Shown here: in pieces, positions 54,557 to 63,363 of the stretch
How the letters are laid out: each line of letters opens with the position of its first letter
Position numbering within the stretch: the stretch's first letter is position 1
NCBI GenBank assembly: GCA_016714445.1
Contig: JADJNF010000009.1
Span: 310,001 to 374,000, forward strand
From: Saprospiraceae bacterium
GTDB taxonomy: Bacteria; Bacteroidota; Bacteroidia; Chitinophagales; Saprospiraceae
DNA length: 64,000 bases
Direction of reading: 5' to 3'
Position numbers and translations under genes: made by a program
The notes under the pieces: generated by a model
Databases searched by the model: none
Told to the model about the DNA's origin: nothing
What the model saw: the letters and a program-made list of their open reading frames with translations, nothing else

Positions 54557-55000
54557 TTATTTCTTTAAAATGAAAAATCCTTGATAGTTTACTCCTTTCT
54601 CGAAACGTTCAAATCCTTGTTCAAGTTCCCCGTAGATTATGAAATCTTTTGAGATATAGTCATAAAACTTGTTAATGTTGATTTGATAAAGTCTGGTTCT
54701 ACTTGTTGTACTTCCTGATAAATAAATGTTTGCGTCTGGAAATTCTTTGTAGAATGCATAAATCGTAAAAGCTACAGTGGCTAATACCCTGTCTGTATCA
54801 CCATTGTTTGTAACTGCTTTGTCATCTATTGTTTCATGAGTAAGGTTCTTATCCCCAAAACCAAGATTGTAAACAAGTGGTTCATCATTAATCTTAGTAT
54901 ATTTTATGACTTTTACAATACTTCCTTTGCTACCAATACTGATGAACTCAAAATATACAGAGTTAACATTGTTTTCAATTTCATATCTTTCTATATCCAT
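54557..55000 (-). CDS. DUF6934-like protein
   Basis: 147 residues. MDIERYEIENNVNSVYFEFI, YNLGFGDKNLTHETIDDKAV, NNGDTDRVLATVAFTIYAF and LSGSTTSRTRLYQININKFY are the pattern I associate with DUF6934, a small Bacteroidota family of unknown function often on mobile DNA. It forms a unit with the 63-residue gene downstream. Confidence 0.7.
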   Translation of the reverse strand: MDIERYEIENNVNSVYFEFISIGSKGSIVKVIKYTKINDEPLVYNLGFGDKNLTHETIDDKAVTNNGDTDRVLATVAFTIYAFYKEFPDANIYLSGSTTSRTRLYQININKFYDYISKDFIIYGELEQGFERFEKGVNYQGFFILKK

Positions 55001-55181
55001 ATTTTACTACTTCAAAACCTTATATCTCTGATCTCCGACCACAAAGATACCTATTACTGTTGATAGGGCAGAAATATTTATAATGTTGTGTTCCTTTTTC
55101 AAATACAGTAACCTAATTATCTTCGGTTGCACTTAAAGTCACGATATCAATGAAAGGTTTTCAATAAATGCTATTTTATGT

Positions 55182-55664
55182 TCACCAAAATTTCCACCAA
55201 GGCTTACTTTCAGGTTCCTCTTCAAAAAATCCATCAGGTATCTCTCCTTCAAAACTCATATATTCTTTAACTGCAATGGCAGTATAATGGTATAAGTTAT
55301 CTTCTTCACCATTCTGAATTCTATTCAATACTCGGTGAGCTGGATACATTTCTGTTCCGTTAGCAGAAACCACTTTCGCATTGATTAAAGCGTTCCTATC
55401 TTTAGTATTTAATATCCACTTTGAACCTTTTGTGTTTTTTATAACAACTTCACCAATGTACGAACTAATTGCAAACAATTTATAATCAATTTCTTTAGCA
55501 AAAAAACCTTTAGGATTTGGGTGCCCATCATTAAAATTAGTAACAATTAGATTTTCAATCTTTTCTATGCTCTTGACAGTGTAATCAAGATCAACTCCCA
55601 TTTTGCTACATTCTTTAATTAACCAGAATTGTGAATATTGAATTTGTTTTTTAAATGATATCAT
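55182..55664 (-). CDS. Hypothetical cassette protein ending WWKFW
   Basis: 160 residues. FGAKEIDYK-like text (GFFAKEIDYKLFAISSYIGE), GSKWILNTKDRN and a Trp-rich C-terminus (ESKPWWKFW) that looks like a docking or membrane-touching tail. Family unknown to me. It lies between DUF6934 and the attC-like site at 55719. The 180 bases after it carry no recognisable site. Confidence 0.6.
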   Translation of the reverse strand: MISFKKQIQYSQFWLIKECSKMGVDLDYTVKSIEKIENLIVTNFNDGHPNPKGFFAKEIDYKLFAISSYIGEVVIKNTKGSKWILNTKDRNALINAKVVSANGTEMYPAHRVLNRIQNGEEDNLYHYTAIAVKEYMSFEGEIPDGFFEEEPESKPWWKFW

Positions 55665-55718
55665 ATTTTTATTATTAGATTTTAGATCATATTTAAATTT
55701 TCACCCTATCATGAGCCA

Positions 55719-55778
55719 TAACGATTAGCACTGGAGACGGACGACCGATAGGGAGTCTGTACGTCCAGTGCATTGTTA
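55719..55778 (-). repeat. attC-like site (CACTGGAGACGGACG family)
   Basis: TAACGATTAGCACTGGAGAC at the left, ACGTCCAGTGCATTGTTA at the right. Confidence 0.85.
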
Positions 55779-56690
55779 GCATCTGCAATTTTTTATTTGT
55801 TTGTAAAATTTATTTCTATCTGCTTTATCAGGAAGTCCAGCAACTTGTCCATCTCCAAGTTCTATAATGATTAATTCACCATTTTTTTGTCGTGCAATGT
55901 CCATACTGAAAAAATTGCTTTCAACCATTTTTGCAATTTCTTCAAATTCTGTGGTGTCCGGTTTAGAAAGTTTGTATTCACCTTCTTCCCAATAATCGTA
56001 AATTCCTACTAGTTTTTTATTACAAAAAAATAAGCGATATTCTTCTGTTAATGGCATTCCACTTTTTGAATGAATTGTCAAATCGTTGAGTTCTACAAAT
56101 TCCCTAACAACAATTCCTTCGTTTAGATACTTATCACGAAGTTCAACTAGTTTGTTAATAGTTTGTTTTAGATTATCAATATTTGAAGCATCTGCGACAA
56201 AACAAGCCGTTTCCCAATCATGTTTTTCAGATTTTACATAGTCTTTAAGAATCACAGGTTTTTGTCCGAACACTTTTGATTTCTCTATCAGTTTTTGAAT
56301 GCCATTACCACTGTCAAATTTTTCAAATACTGTTTTGGGCGTTCTACTTTCAATGAATTTCAAACTGTCTGGTAAATAATGACAATTTTGATATTCTTCC
56401 ACTGTATTAATGAGTTTGAAATTTTTTGACAACAAATCATTGTAAAGGATTGAATATTGTTTAGGCGTAAGCATCCAACCCCTATAAATTACATTTACTA
56501 ATTTCTCATTTGGTTTTATTCGTTTTGTCGCAAACGAGAATCTGTCTGTACTTGTCAAATCTTCAAAATTAAATAGAATTATTTCAAATCCATTTTCTTT
56601 TGCAGAAATGAATTGATCTTCATAGTCTTCATCAACTTTGTTCGCTTGAAAAGGGCTTTCACAAAATAGTATGTATAACTGTTCTTTCAT
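55776..56690 (-). CDS. ATP-grasp domain protein (DUF4343-like)
   Basis: 304 residues. The central and C-terminal part has ATP-grasp features: KPVILKDYVKSEKHDWETAC, LNEGIVVREFVELNDLTIHS, TEEYRLFFCNKKLVGIYDYW and the metal-binding GELIIIELGDGQVAGLP. The start (LYILFCESPFQANKVDEDYE) matches DUF4343-type ATP-grasp proteins. These ligate carboxylates to amines or thiols; the substrate is unknown. The stop lies in the attC-like site at 55719-55778. It is a single-gene cassette. Confidence 0.82.
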   Translation of the reverse strand: MKEQLYILFCESPFQANKVDEDYEDQFISAKENGFEIILFNFEDLTSTDRFSFATKRIKPNEKLVNVIYRGWMLTPKQYSILYNDLLSKNFKLINTVEEYQNCHYLPDSLKFIESRTPKTVFEKFDSGNGIQKLIEKSKVFGQKPVILKDYVKSEKHDWETACFVADASNIDNLKQTINKLVELRDKYLNEGIVVREFVELNDLTIHSKSGMPLTEEYRLFFCNKKLVGIYDYWEEGEYKLSKPDTTEFEEIAKMVESNFFSMDIARQKNGELIIIELGDGQVAGLPDKADRNKFYKQIKNCRC

Positions 56691-56721
56691 ATTGCTTTAT
56701 CTATATCAGTTTTGTTGATGC

Positions 56722-56782
56722 TAACGTCCAAGGCTATGTGATGGTTTTGGCGATAGCCAAACTATCATCATTGCCAATGTTC
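56722..56782 (-). repeat. attC-like site (GCTATG family)
   Basis: TAACGTCCAAGGCTATGTG at the left, CATCATTGCCAATGTTC at the right; the right core reads GTTC instead of GTTA. Confidence 0.75.
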
Positions 56783-56793
56783 TCATTCGTTTG

Positions 56794-57546
56794 TTAATTA
56801 TTTTCATTGATATTAATAAGAGTGAATAATTCTTCTAACTTGATTGTTTTACTTTTATAATTTGAAATTCTATTTTTTTCTTCTTCCATCCTTTCTATGT
56901 ATCGTTTTTCTTCACATTTCATTGTGGATGCTATTTTTTTTGTGTAATCAATTGATTTATATTCGTTTCCGATTTTGGTAATTATTAAGGCAATAGGTGG
57001 TCGTTTTGATTTTCCATAGGCCAAAAACTTATGGTGTCCATCTAAAACAAAAAACATAGGTGAGTTTTCAACATGTAAAAGTACCATAGCAGGATTCCCG
57101 CCTTTAAGTATTTGGGTGTAATAATCATTAACTATGCTATCATCGAGATTTCTTTGAGTAGCTGTAAAATCTAACATTCCACCATAATAGTCATATGAAA
57201 CAAATGAATTACTTTGTGGCACCGTTGTCATATAAATTCCAGTAAATAGTTCATATAACCCAAAACTATAATTACCATAAGTTAAAAATTCGGAAAAATA
57301 TTCACAAGTGAAAAGAAACTCCCATTCACTCTCAATTCCTTTCTTCAATATCCTATCTACTTCTTTGTTATTATTTACTAATTTTGTTTCTAAACCCTGA
57401 GCAATATGATATCTCCAAGTTGATCCTATCTCAGCAAACCAACTATAATGAATAGGCTTGTCTTTAAGAAAAAGGATAGATTCTTGAGGATTCCCAACAA
57501 TTCTCAATACTCCATAAGTTCCATATACTTCTTTTTCTATCTTCAT
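56794..57546 (-). CDS. ParB-like hypothetical protein
   Basis: 250 residues from the ATG at 57546; the longer frame to 57666 would run through the attC-like site. The segment FVLDGHHKFLAYGKSKRPPI (~200-220) has the DGHHR-like box of ParB/Srx-fold nucleotide-binding domains. The N-terminal half is unrecognised (EIGSTWRYHIAQGLETKLV). A nuclease, CTPase or kinase-like role cannot be chosen. It is a single-gene cassette. Confidence 0.6.
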   Translation of the reverse strand: MKIEKEVYGTYGVLRIVGNPQESILFLKDKPIHYSWFAEIGSTWRYHIAQGLETKLVNNNKEVDRILKKGIESEWEFLFTCEYFSEFLTYGNYSFGLYELFTGIYMTTVPQSNSFVSYDYYGGMLDFTATQRNLDDSIVNDYYTQILKGGNPAMVLLHVENSPMFFVLDGHHKFLAYGKSKRPPIALIITKIGNEYKSIDYTKKIASTMKCEEKRYIERMEEEKNRISNYKSKTIKLEELFTLININENN

Positions 57547-57558
57547 TTTAATGGATGA

Positions 57559-57620
57559 GAACGGTCCAAGGCTATGTGACGGTTTTGGCGATAGCCAAAC
57601 TGACATCATAGCTGTTGTTA
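57559..57620 (-). repeat. attC-like site (GCTATG family)
   Basis: GAACGGTCCAAGGCTATGTG at the left, CATCATAGCTGTTGTTA at the right. Confidence 0.82.
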
Positions 57621-57638
57621 GCTTCTCGCTATATTTAT

Positions 57639-58703
57639 TCAATTTGCCCCTTTTAATTTTAACCAATTTTTAAATTCTATGTATTTAGATAATTCACTAT
57701 TTTCACTTCTTTCGTATTGTATAATTCTCTGTTCTGTTAATTTCAAAACTGTTCTTCCCCATTGGTCAGGTTGATTAATATCAATACCATTATCAATCAT
57801 AATTTGAACTAATTCTTTATTACAATGTCCAACGGAATTATGTATAACATTATCTTTTGATTTTGGATTTTTTGAAAGAATGTATTTTACAATTTCTAAA
57901 TTATTGAATTGTGCTGCTCTTTCTAAGAACGTCATTGTCAATCCATTATTTACATTAATATCTATTTTGTTTGTTTCAACTAATTCGATAAACTCAGAAT
58001 TATATCCTCTTTCAATAAGATGGTTTTCAAACATTTTATTAGCATCTAATTGAGATGGTTTCAATTTCCCATATTTTGGATTAGGTTCATATTGTTTAGG
58101 TTTTGGCAGAGGCACTATTCTAGTATTTATTTTGTTCCATTTATTTTGTTCTTCTTCATATGTTCCATTATCTTTAAATGCTTCCCATGAACTAAATGCT
58201 TCATCAGCACCACCTACTTTAATTATTTTGTCTTTGTGTAATAAAAATCCTAAACCATGTTCTTCATCCCAAGTACATCCACATTCTAATCCAATATATG
58301 AATAACCTTCTTTATGAGGCAGCAAAATGAATAAGTTCCCGACTCCAAAAACTTTTTTGAATTCGTCGATAGAATTTACTTTTGGAAACCATTTTCTCGA
58401 ATCTTCATCGTTTTCATCATATCCGTACATTTCTTTAAATTTAGGATATTCAATTTCTAAGGCTTTACAGAGAGATTGCTTTATTTTATCAGGATTATCA
58501 ATTAAGTATTCTATCGCATTTATCTGTTCAGGTGTTGGTTCTGTATCTTCATTCAATTCATCGAAAATTGTAACATTCACTTTCCCATTACTTTCAGTAT
58601 CAGAATCATTTGAAGTGTAATAACCTCTTCTGCTTTGAAGACCTTTGAACGCTTCAAACTGATATTCAAATTCCCAATCACCTTTAAATTCAAAGAGTTT
58701 CAT
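57639..58703 (-). CDS. DUF6985-like / ankyrin-repeat protein
   Basis: 354 residues. The N-terminal ~110 residues (FKGDWEFEYQFEAFKGLQSR, TPEQINAIEYLIDN) resemble DUF6985. Residues ~110-180 have an acidic SMI1-like look (FILLPHKEGYSYIGLECGCT). Residues ~225-330 are ankyrin repeats (NGLTMTFLERAAQFNNLEIV, CNKELVQIMIDNGIDINQPD, WGRTVLKL). It is cytoplasmic. The combination is typical of polymorphic-toxin immunity or scaffold proteins. It is a single-gene cassette. Confidence 0.7.
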   Translation of the reverse strand: MKLFEFKGDWEFEYQFEAFKGLQSRRGYYTSNDSDTESNGKVNVTIFDELNEDTEPTPEQINAIEYLIDNPDKIKQSLCKALEIEYPKFKEMYGYDENDEDSRKWFPKVNSIDEFKKVFGVGNLFILLPHKEGYSYIGLECGCTWDEEHGLGFLLHKDKIIKVGGADEAFSSWEAFKDNGTYEEEQNKWNKINTRIVPLPKPKQYEPNPKYGKLKPSQLDANKMFENHLIERGYNSEFIELVETNKIDINVNNGLTMTFLERAAQFNNLEIVKYILSKNPKSKDNVIHNSVGHCNKELVQIMIDNGIDINQPDQWGRTVLKLTEQRIIQYERSENSELSKYIEFKNWLKLKGAN

Positions 58704-58725
58704 TTTTTTATTTTTTGGTGGAAGC

Positions 58726-58785
58726 TAACGGTTTTGCTTTGTGATGGTTTTGGCGATAGCCAAACTATCATCAAAGCATCTGTTA
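58726..58785 (-). repeat. attC-like site (TTTGCTTTGTGATGG family)
   Basis: TAACGGTTTTGCTTTGTGAT at the left, CATCAAAGCATCTGTTA at the right. Confidence 0.82.
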
Positions 58786-59322
58786 TCCACTGGTATTCTT
58801 AATTATTAATCCAATTGAAATCCATATCAAAATTAAAACTAATATTGGTATGGTTGTTTTTTTGTTTTTAATTTTATGTGCAGAAATGTTTGCAATAAGC
58901 ATACTTAGTATACTAATCAGTCCGGCACTTTTCAAAATAATATAATAATCTATATCAAATCCATTTTGAATCACAACCAGATTTTGAATTATCTTAAATG
59001 CGAATTCAATTCCTATAATTATCAAACCTGTAATTCCAACTATTTTAAGAATTGATAATTTAGGTATTAGTTTATTTAAAAATGTTGGAATAAGTATTGA
59101 GTTTATTATCACTAATCCAAATATTAATAGTCCTATTAATTTTATTTGAATGCCATTCCACTCGAGAAGATTCTCAGGTACATAATTTCTTATTATCTCA
59201 AAAATGAAAAATAATATTATAGTGAATATAGAAAGCAAAGCTATTCTGTAATGTTGAGTTCTATTATTAGAACTTTCTATTTTATGCTCATCTAATATTT
59301 CCAAATTCATATTTGTATTCAA
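58783..59322 (-). CDS. Hypothetical membrane protein, five TM helices
   Basis: 179 residues. A short polar N-terminus is followed by five hydrophobic stretches (about residues 27-45 IALLSIFTIILFFIFEII, 58-78, 89-110, 125-145 and 152-172). It is an inner-membrane protein with no recognised family and a short charged loop between the fourth and fifth helix (HKIKNKK). The stop overlaps the attC-like site. It is a single-gene cassette. Confidence 0.65.
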   Translation of the reverse strand: MNTNMNLEILDEHKIESSNNRTQHYRIALLSIFTIILFFIFEIIRNYVPENLLEWNGIQIKLIGLLIFGLVIINSILIPTFLNKLIPKLSILKIVGITGLIIIGIEFAFKIIQNLVVIQNGFDIDYYIILKSAGLISILSMLIANISAHKIKNKKTTIPILVLILIWISIGLIIKNTSG

Positions 59323-59336
59323 ATTCTACTTGTGGA

Positions 59337-59397
59337 TAACGGCAAGCACTGGCGACGGACGCAGCGCTAGCAAGTCTGTCCGTCCAGTGCATTGTTA
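59337..59397 (-). repeat. attC-like site (CACTGGCGACGGACG family)
   Basis: TAACGGCAAGCACTGGCGAC at the left, CGTCCAGTGCATTGTTA at the right. Identical to the site at 62049. Confidence 0.88.
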
Positions 59398-59412
59398 TAT
59401 CTTGTGATTCAT

Positions 59413-60276
59413 TTACTGATTAAAATATCTTTTTGTTAATGTCATGGTTCCCCAATGTTTAGGCTTATATTCAACATAATAAAATCTTCCAGGTGCTTGT
59501 TCAATCTCATAAAACTCAGGCTGTAATTCTACATGACCTAAGTTTGAAATTAATCCCCATTTTTCACCTATTCTAAATTTAGCATTATGTGCTTGAATCA
59601 AGTTATTATCTTCTTTAAGGTCGATAAAATTCGGTACTATTTCGTCAGCCCAAATCCCTTTCAATCCTACAGAATTATAATGGACAAATATATCAAATTT
59701 ATTATTTTTGATTACAATTACACTTTTGGAGGAAAATGGAATTACGTCATCAAAAGCAAAGTCGCTAATTTCATATTCAGCAGTTGGATCGAGTCTTCTT
59801 TGATTTTCAAAACCCTTAGTGTTAAGTATCCATTTGTTGCCAACTTTATCAAAAATATCATTTGGTTTAGAAGCATATTCGATACCTGTTCCACATATTC
59901 CGATAATAATACCATTGTTGAGCTTCTTACCTTTTCGATTTATAGTTGATTTTTTTCCGTTTTTAGTAACAATTGCTTCGGTTTGATTAAAATATCCAAT
60001 ACTATCATATTTTGGTTTAATTAGATATTCGCCTTTATCATTTATAAACCCGTATTTTCCATCTTGTTTTACTGAAGCTCTGTCCCCAGTGAAAAAGGTT
60101 ACATTCTCAAACTGAAATGGAATTATTATTTGACCTTCTTCATCGGCATAGCCCCACAAACCATTTTCTGAGATTGGATACAAATTTACTTGTTTAAACG
60201 GATATACATTTCGTTGTGTTTTGCATTCAACCAAAAGAATTAATGTTATAATTACAAATATTGGTTTATATGTCAT
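59413..60276 (-). CDS. WG-repeat lipoprotein, copy 1
   Basis: 287 residues with a lipobox (IFVIITLILLVEC). WG (KWG) beta-repeats follow: ENGLWGYADEEGQIIIPFQF, QDGKYGFINDKGEYLIKPKY, KNGKKSTINRKGKKL and EKWGLISNLGHVELQPEF. It is probably a cell-surface or periplasmic lipoprotein of unknown partner. An almost identical copy (A to T at one visible position in SDFAFDD) lies at 62125. It is a single-gene cassette. Confidence 0.82.
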   Translation of the reverse strand: MTYKPIFVIITLILLVECKTQRNVYPFKQVNLYPISENGLWGYADEEGQIIIPFQFENVTFFTGDRASVKQDGKYGFINDKGEYLIKPKYDSIGYFNQTEAIVTKNGKKSTINRKGKKLNNGIIIGICGTGIEYASKPNDIFDKVGNKWILNTKGFENQRRLDPTAEYEISDFAFDDVIPFSSKSVIVIKNNKFDIFVHYNSVGLKGIWADEIVPNFIDLKEDNNLIQAHNAKFRIGEKWGLISNLGHVELQPEFYEIEQAPGRFYYVEYKPKHWGTMTLTKRYFNQ

Positions 60277-60296
60277 TTTTTGTTTTTCATGAGATA

Positions 60297-60357
60297 TAAC
60301 GCCCCAGCACTGGCGACGGACGACCGATAGGGAGTCTGTACGTCCAGTGCATTGTTA
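60297..60357 (-). repeat. attC-like site (CACTGGCGACGGACG family)
   Basis: TAACGCCCCAGCACTGGCGA at the left, CGTCCAGTGCATTGTTA at the right. Confidence 0.87.
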
Positions 60358-60504
60358 CTGGTCGTTTTTATTGTTTTTCAAAGGTAACTCTTTTGGCCAA
60401 CCCACAAATCAAAAATCTAAAATCTTTTTATCTTCAACGTCCCGCTTGCCAATCTTTAAATCTCAAAATCTTCATGCCGTTTTGACATCTTCATCTATGA
60501 CCAG
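60358..60504. other. ORF-less mini-cassette, copy 1
   Basis: 147 bases between two attC-like sites without a credible ORF. It starts CTGGTCGTTTTTATTG and ends ATCTATGACCAG. CTGGTC and GACCAG at its two ends are inverted, so the segment has its own terminal inverted repeat. Confidence 0.6.
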
Positions 60505-60566
60505 TAACGGCTGTGCTTTGCGACGGTTTTTGGCGATAGCCAAAACTGTCGTCAAAGCACTTGTTA
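60505..60566 (-). repeat. attC-like site (GTGCTTTGCGACGG family)
   Basis: TAACGGCTGTGCTTTGCGAC at the left, GTCGTCAAAGCACTTGTTA at the right; a nearly perfect outer stem. Confidence 0.88.
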
Positions 60567-60573
60567 GTGATAG

Positions 60574-61482
60574 TTACTCAAATTCAATTAAGAGTTTTGG
60601 ATGAACCAATGTAAATGATAATTTTAAAATTTCAGTTTCTTCTGTTAAGAATAATTTTGCCACATATGGTTCATATTTTTGGAAAGTTTTTTTCTCTCTT
60701 GAATTACCAATAGTGTTTTTAAACATCTCAATACTTGTATTACCACTAGGTTCATATTGCTTTGGAAGTGTAATTAAAAAGATATTATCAGGACCAGTCA
60801 TAGTTATGTCGAGTTCTACACTATTTGTCAAATATTTAAAGTTTGAATTATTTATAGTGAGGAGATTTGTTTTCATATTTCTTTCAGGATTTTTGTTCAG
60901 ACGATTGGTAAATATATTTAATTCATTCCCTTCATCAATTATTTTCCCTGCTTCCCAAACTTTAAATTTAGATGAATGAAACTCAAATTCAAATGCTTCT
61001 AATACCTTCATAGGCTCAAACTTCATATAATTTGGAGCTTTTATCACTTCTTGACTACCTTGATAAATCATCTTTACATTTCTGTCATGCATATGAAGTA
61101 TAATTTCATAAACAGTATTATCTTTTAACTTAAGAGATAATCCATAGTCACTAAAAGGACTACCCATTTCATCATTACCAAAACCAATTAGTTCAATTTC
61201 ATTTGATCCCACGCTTTTAATTTTCATTCTTTTTGGAGACATTTGAATATTGTTCCCCCAAACGGGATGATTACCATCCATATTATAGATAGTGACTGTG
61301 TAAGCATCTTTTATACCAGAAATGTTCGACTGGACTCGTATTCCCCTACCAGCACTTGCATCTCCTATTTTTTTCCCGTTCTCAAATCGAGAATGAGATG
61401 CTGATACGAATTTAAAATCGTCAAGATTTATCTTAATTTGTTCTTGGTTGTTTCCTTTTTTAAAAAAATCAAAAAGTCCCAT
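60574..61482 (-). CDS. Hypothetical protein (GLFDFFKK start)
   Basis: 302 residues. The N-terminus MGLFDFFKKGNNQEQIKINL is a common start of small tellurium-resistance/TPM-like or vWA-like accessory proteins, but no such domain follows. The body is beta-rich (VSASHSRFENGKKIGDASAG, IYNMDGNHPVWGNNIQMSPK, GPDNIFLITLPKQYEPSG). No signal. It lies 30 bases downstream of the gene at 61513 in the same cassette. Confidence 0.6.
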   Translation of the reverse strand: MGLFDFFKKGNNQEQIKINLDDFKFVSASHSRFENGKKIGDASAGRGIRVQSNISGIKDAYTVTIYNMDGNHPVWGNNIQMSPKRMKIKSVGSNEIELIGFGNDEMGSPFSDYGLSLKLKDNTVYEIILHMHDRNVKMIYQGSQEVIKAPNYMKFEPMKVLEAFEFEFHSSKFKVWEAGKIIDEGNELNIFTNRLNKNPERNMKTNLLTINNSNFKYLTNSVELDITMTGPDNIFLITLPKQYEPSGNTSIEMFKNTIGNSREKKTFQKYEPYVAKLFLTEETEILKLSFTLVHPKLLIEFE

Positions 61483-61512
61483 TATTTTAAATTTTAGTTT
61501 ATGAATTAATTT

Positions 61513-62016
61513 TTATTCTACCACTTTTTGATGAAGTTTTACACTTTCAATCAGCTCAATTTCTTTCTCGTCAAATTTTCGCCAATGTTTATTTTTATTG
61601 CTCCATGAATATTCTTCTCTTAAAATAGTAGATTCGTATTCAAGTTTCAAACTATTGGAAATTTGATCTAAATTTTTGCCAATATCCGTATTTGTACTAA
61701 TTAACAAGATTCCATTACCGATATCACTTTTAATTTTTATAAAATCTTTATATTCCCTATTGCATTTTGCTTTATCTTCTACCATAATTACATGTTTGTC
61801 AATCACATGACATCTTTGTATTATTGGGAATTTGTCAATTTCTGAGTCTACAATATTTTTAACAAGAGTTGATATTTCACTAAATGGTAGATTTAATAAT
61901 TTATATGCTCCAATAAGAAAGGGAATTGTCAATCCTGTAGTTATCCTGTAGGGTGGTTCGATACTTTTGAATAGTTTAATCAACTTGTACCATTCTGGAT
62001 TATTTTTCCTTTTCAT
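61513..62016 (-). CDS. Hypothetical protein
   Basis: 167 residues, Lys/Ile-rich, cytoplasmic with a weak hydrophobic segment (RITTGLTIPFLIGAYKLLNL). Other visible text: IIQRCHVIDKHVIMVEDK, GNGILLISTNTDIGKNLDQI. Family unknown. It forms a two-gene cassette with 60574-61482, between the duplicated blocks. Confidence 0.55.
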   Translation of the reverse strand: MKRKNNPEWYKLIKLFKSIEPPYRITTGLTIPFLIGAYKLLNLPFSEISTLVKNIVDSEIDKFPIIQRCHVIDKHVIMVEDKAKCNREYKDFIKIKSDIGNGILLISTNTDIGKNLDQISNSLKLEYESTILREEYSWSNKNKHWRKFDEKEIELIESVKLHQKVVE

Positions 62017-62048
62017 TTTTTATACTTCTTTTTGGATTTAATTATCAC

Positions 62049-62109
62049 TAACGGCAAGCACTGGCGACGGACGCAGCGCTAGCAAGTCTGTCCGTCCAGT
62101 GCATTGTTA
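62049..62109 (-). repeat. attC-like site (CACTGGCGACGGACG family)
   Basis: Identical to 59337-59397 and left border of the second duplicated block. Confidence 0.88.
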
Positions 62110-62124
62110 TATCTTGTGATTCAT

Positions 62125-62988
62125 TTACTGATTAAAATATCTTTTTGTTAATGTCATGGTTCCCCAATGTTTAGGCTTATATTCAACATAATAAAATCTT
62201 CCAGGTGCTTGTTCAATCTCATAAAACTCAGGCTGTAATTCTACATGACCTAAGTTTGAAATTAATCCCCATTTTTCACCTATTCTAAATTTAGCATTAT
62301 GTGCTTGAATCAAGTTATTATCTTCTTTAAGGTCGATAAAATTCGGTACTATTTCGTCAGCCCAAATCCCTTTCAATCCTACAGAATTATAATGGACAAA
62401 TATATCAAATTTATTATTTTTGATTACAATTACACTTTTGGAGGAAAATGGAATTACGTCATCAAAAGTAAAGTCGCTAATTTCATATTCAGCAGTTGGA
62501 TCGAGTCTTCTTTGATTTTCAAAACCCTTAGTGTTAAGTATCCATTTGTTGCCAACTTTATCAAAAATATCATTTGGTTTAGAAGCATATTCTATACCTG
62601 TTCCACATATTCCGATAATAATACCATTGTTGAGCTTCTTACCTTTTCGATTTATAGTTGATTTTTTTCCGTTTTTAGTAACAATTGCTTCGGTTTGATT
62701 AAAATATCCAATACTATCATATTTTGGTTTAATTAGATATTCGCCTTTATCATTTATAAACCCGTATTTTCCATCTTGTTTTACTGAAGCTCTGTCCCCA
62801 GTGAAAAAGGTTACATTCTCAAACTGAAATGGAATTATTATTTGACCTTCTTCATCGGCATAGCCCCACAAACCATTTTCTGAGATTGGATACAAATTTA
62901 CTTGTTTAAACGGATATACATTTCGTTGTGTTTTGCATTCAACCAAAAGAATTAATGTTATAATTACAAATATTGGTTTATATGTCAT
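62125..62988 (-). CDS. WG-repeat lipoprotein, copy 2
   Basis: 287 residues, almost identical to the protein at 59413: same lipobox (LILLVEC) and WG repeats, with one visible amino-acid change (SDFTFDD instead of SDFAFDD). The gene is intact, so both copies may be expressed. Upstream it has the same attC and mini-cassette as copy 1. Confidence 0.82.
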   Translation of the reverse strand: MTYKPIFVIITLILLVECKTQRNVYPFKQVNLYPISENGLWGYADEEGQIIIPFQFENVTFFTGDRASVKQDGKYGFINDKGEYLIKPKYDSIGYFNQTEAIVTKNGKKSTINRKGKKLNNGIIIGICGTGIEYASKPNDIFDKVGNKWILNTKGFENQRRLDPTAEYEISDFTFDDVIPFSSKSVIVIKNNKFDIFVHYNSVGLKGIWADEIVPNFIDLKEDNNLIQAHNAKFRIGEKWGLISNLGHVELQPEFYEIEQAPGRFYYVEYKPKHWGTMTLTKRYFNQ

Positions 62989-63008
62989 TTTTTGTTTTTC
63001 ATGAGATA

Positions 63009-63069
63009 TAACGTCCCAGCACTGGCGACGGACGACCGATAGGGAGTCTGTACGTCCAGTGCATTGTTA
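63009..63069 (-). repeat. attC-like site (CACTGGCGACGGACG family)
   Basis: Matches 60297-60357 except for one base near the left core (TAACGTCCCAGC versus TAACGCCCCAGC). Confidence 0.87.
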
Positions 63070-63216
63070 CTGGTCGTTTTTATTGTTTTTCAAAGGTAAC
63101 TCTTTTGGCCAACCCACAAATCAAAAATCTAAAATCTTTTTATCTTCAACGTCCCGCTTGCCAATCTTTAAATCTCAAAATCTTCATGCCGTTTTGACAT
63201 CTTCATCTATGACCAG
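63070..63216. other. ORF-less mini-cassette, copy 2
   Basis: Same 147 bases as 60358-60504, including the CTGGTC/GACCAG ends. It is followed by a different attC-like site. Confidence 0.6.
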
Positions 63217-63342
63217 TAACGTTTTGGCGCTTGGCGAAGAAGCGGAATTCGAAGCACTAAACTGTCTGCCACCACTGAACTTGATACGAAGCACAAAGCT
63301 CCATTTAAGCACTGAACCCGCTTTTTTGCCAAACGCCTGTTA
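63217..63342 (-). repeat. Long attC-like site (126 bp)
   Basis: TAACGTTTTGGCGCTTGGCG at the left, GCCAAACGCCTGTTA at the right; the arms TTTGGCG/CGCC and TTGGCGAA-type pair. The centre matches the degenerate sequence at 41640-41765. Confidence 0.75.
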
Positions 63343-63363
63343 TCGGTTCGGGCTTTTCTTCTG

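Larger units (their letters stand above)
59337..60508 (-). repeat. Duplicated cassette block, copy 1 (1,172 bp)
   Basis: From the attC core at 59337 to the TAAC core of the site starting 60505. The same length and almost the same sequence recur at 62049-63220. I see at least three substitutions and no indels. It carries the WG-repeat lipoprotein gene and an ORF-less mini-cassette. Confidence 0.92.
62049..63220 (-). repeat. Duplicated cassette block, copy 2 (1,172 bp)
   Basis: Second copy of 59337-60508. It begins at an attC TAACGG and ends at the TAACG core of the next site; outside these points the two copies have unrelated sequence. Confidence 0.92.

Noticed and set aside
57547..57666. Forty-residue N-terminal extension of the ParB-like gene
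   Set aside because: It covers the attC-like site at 57559-57620.
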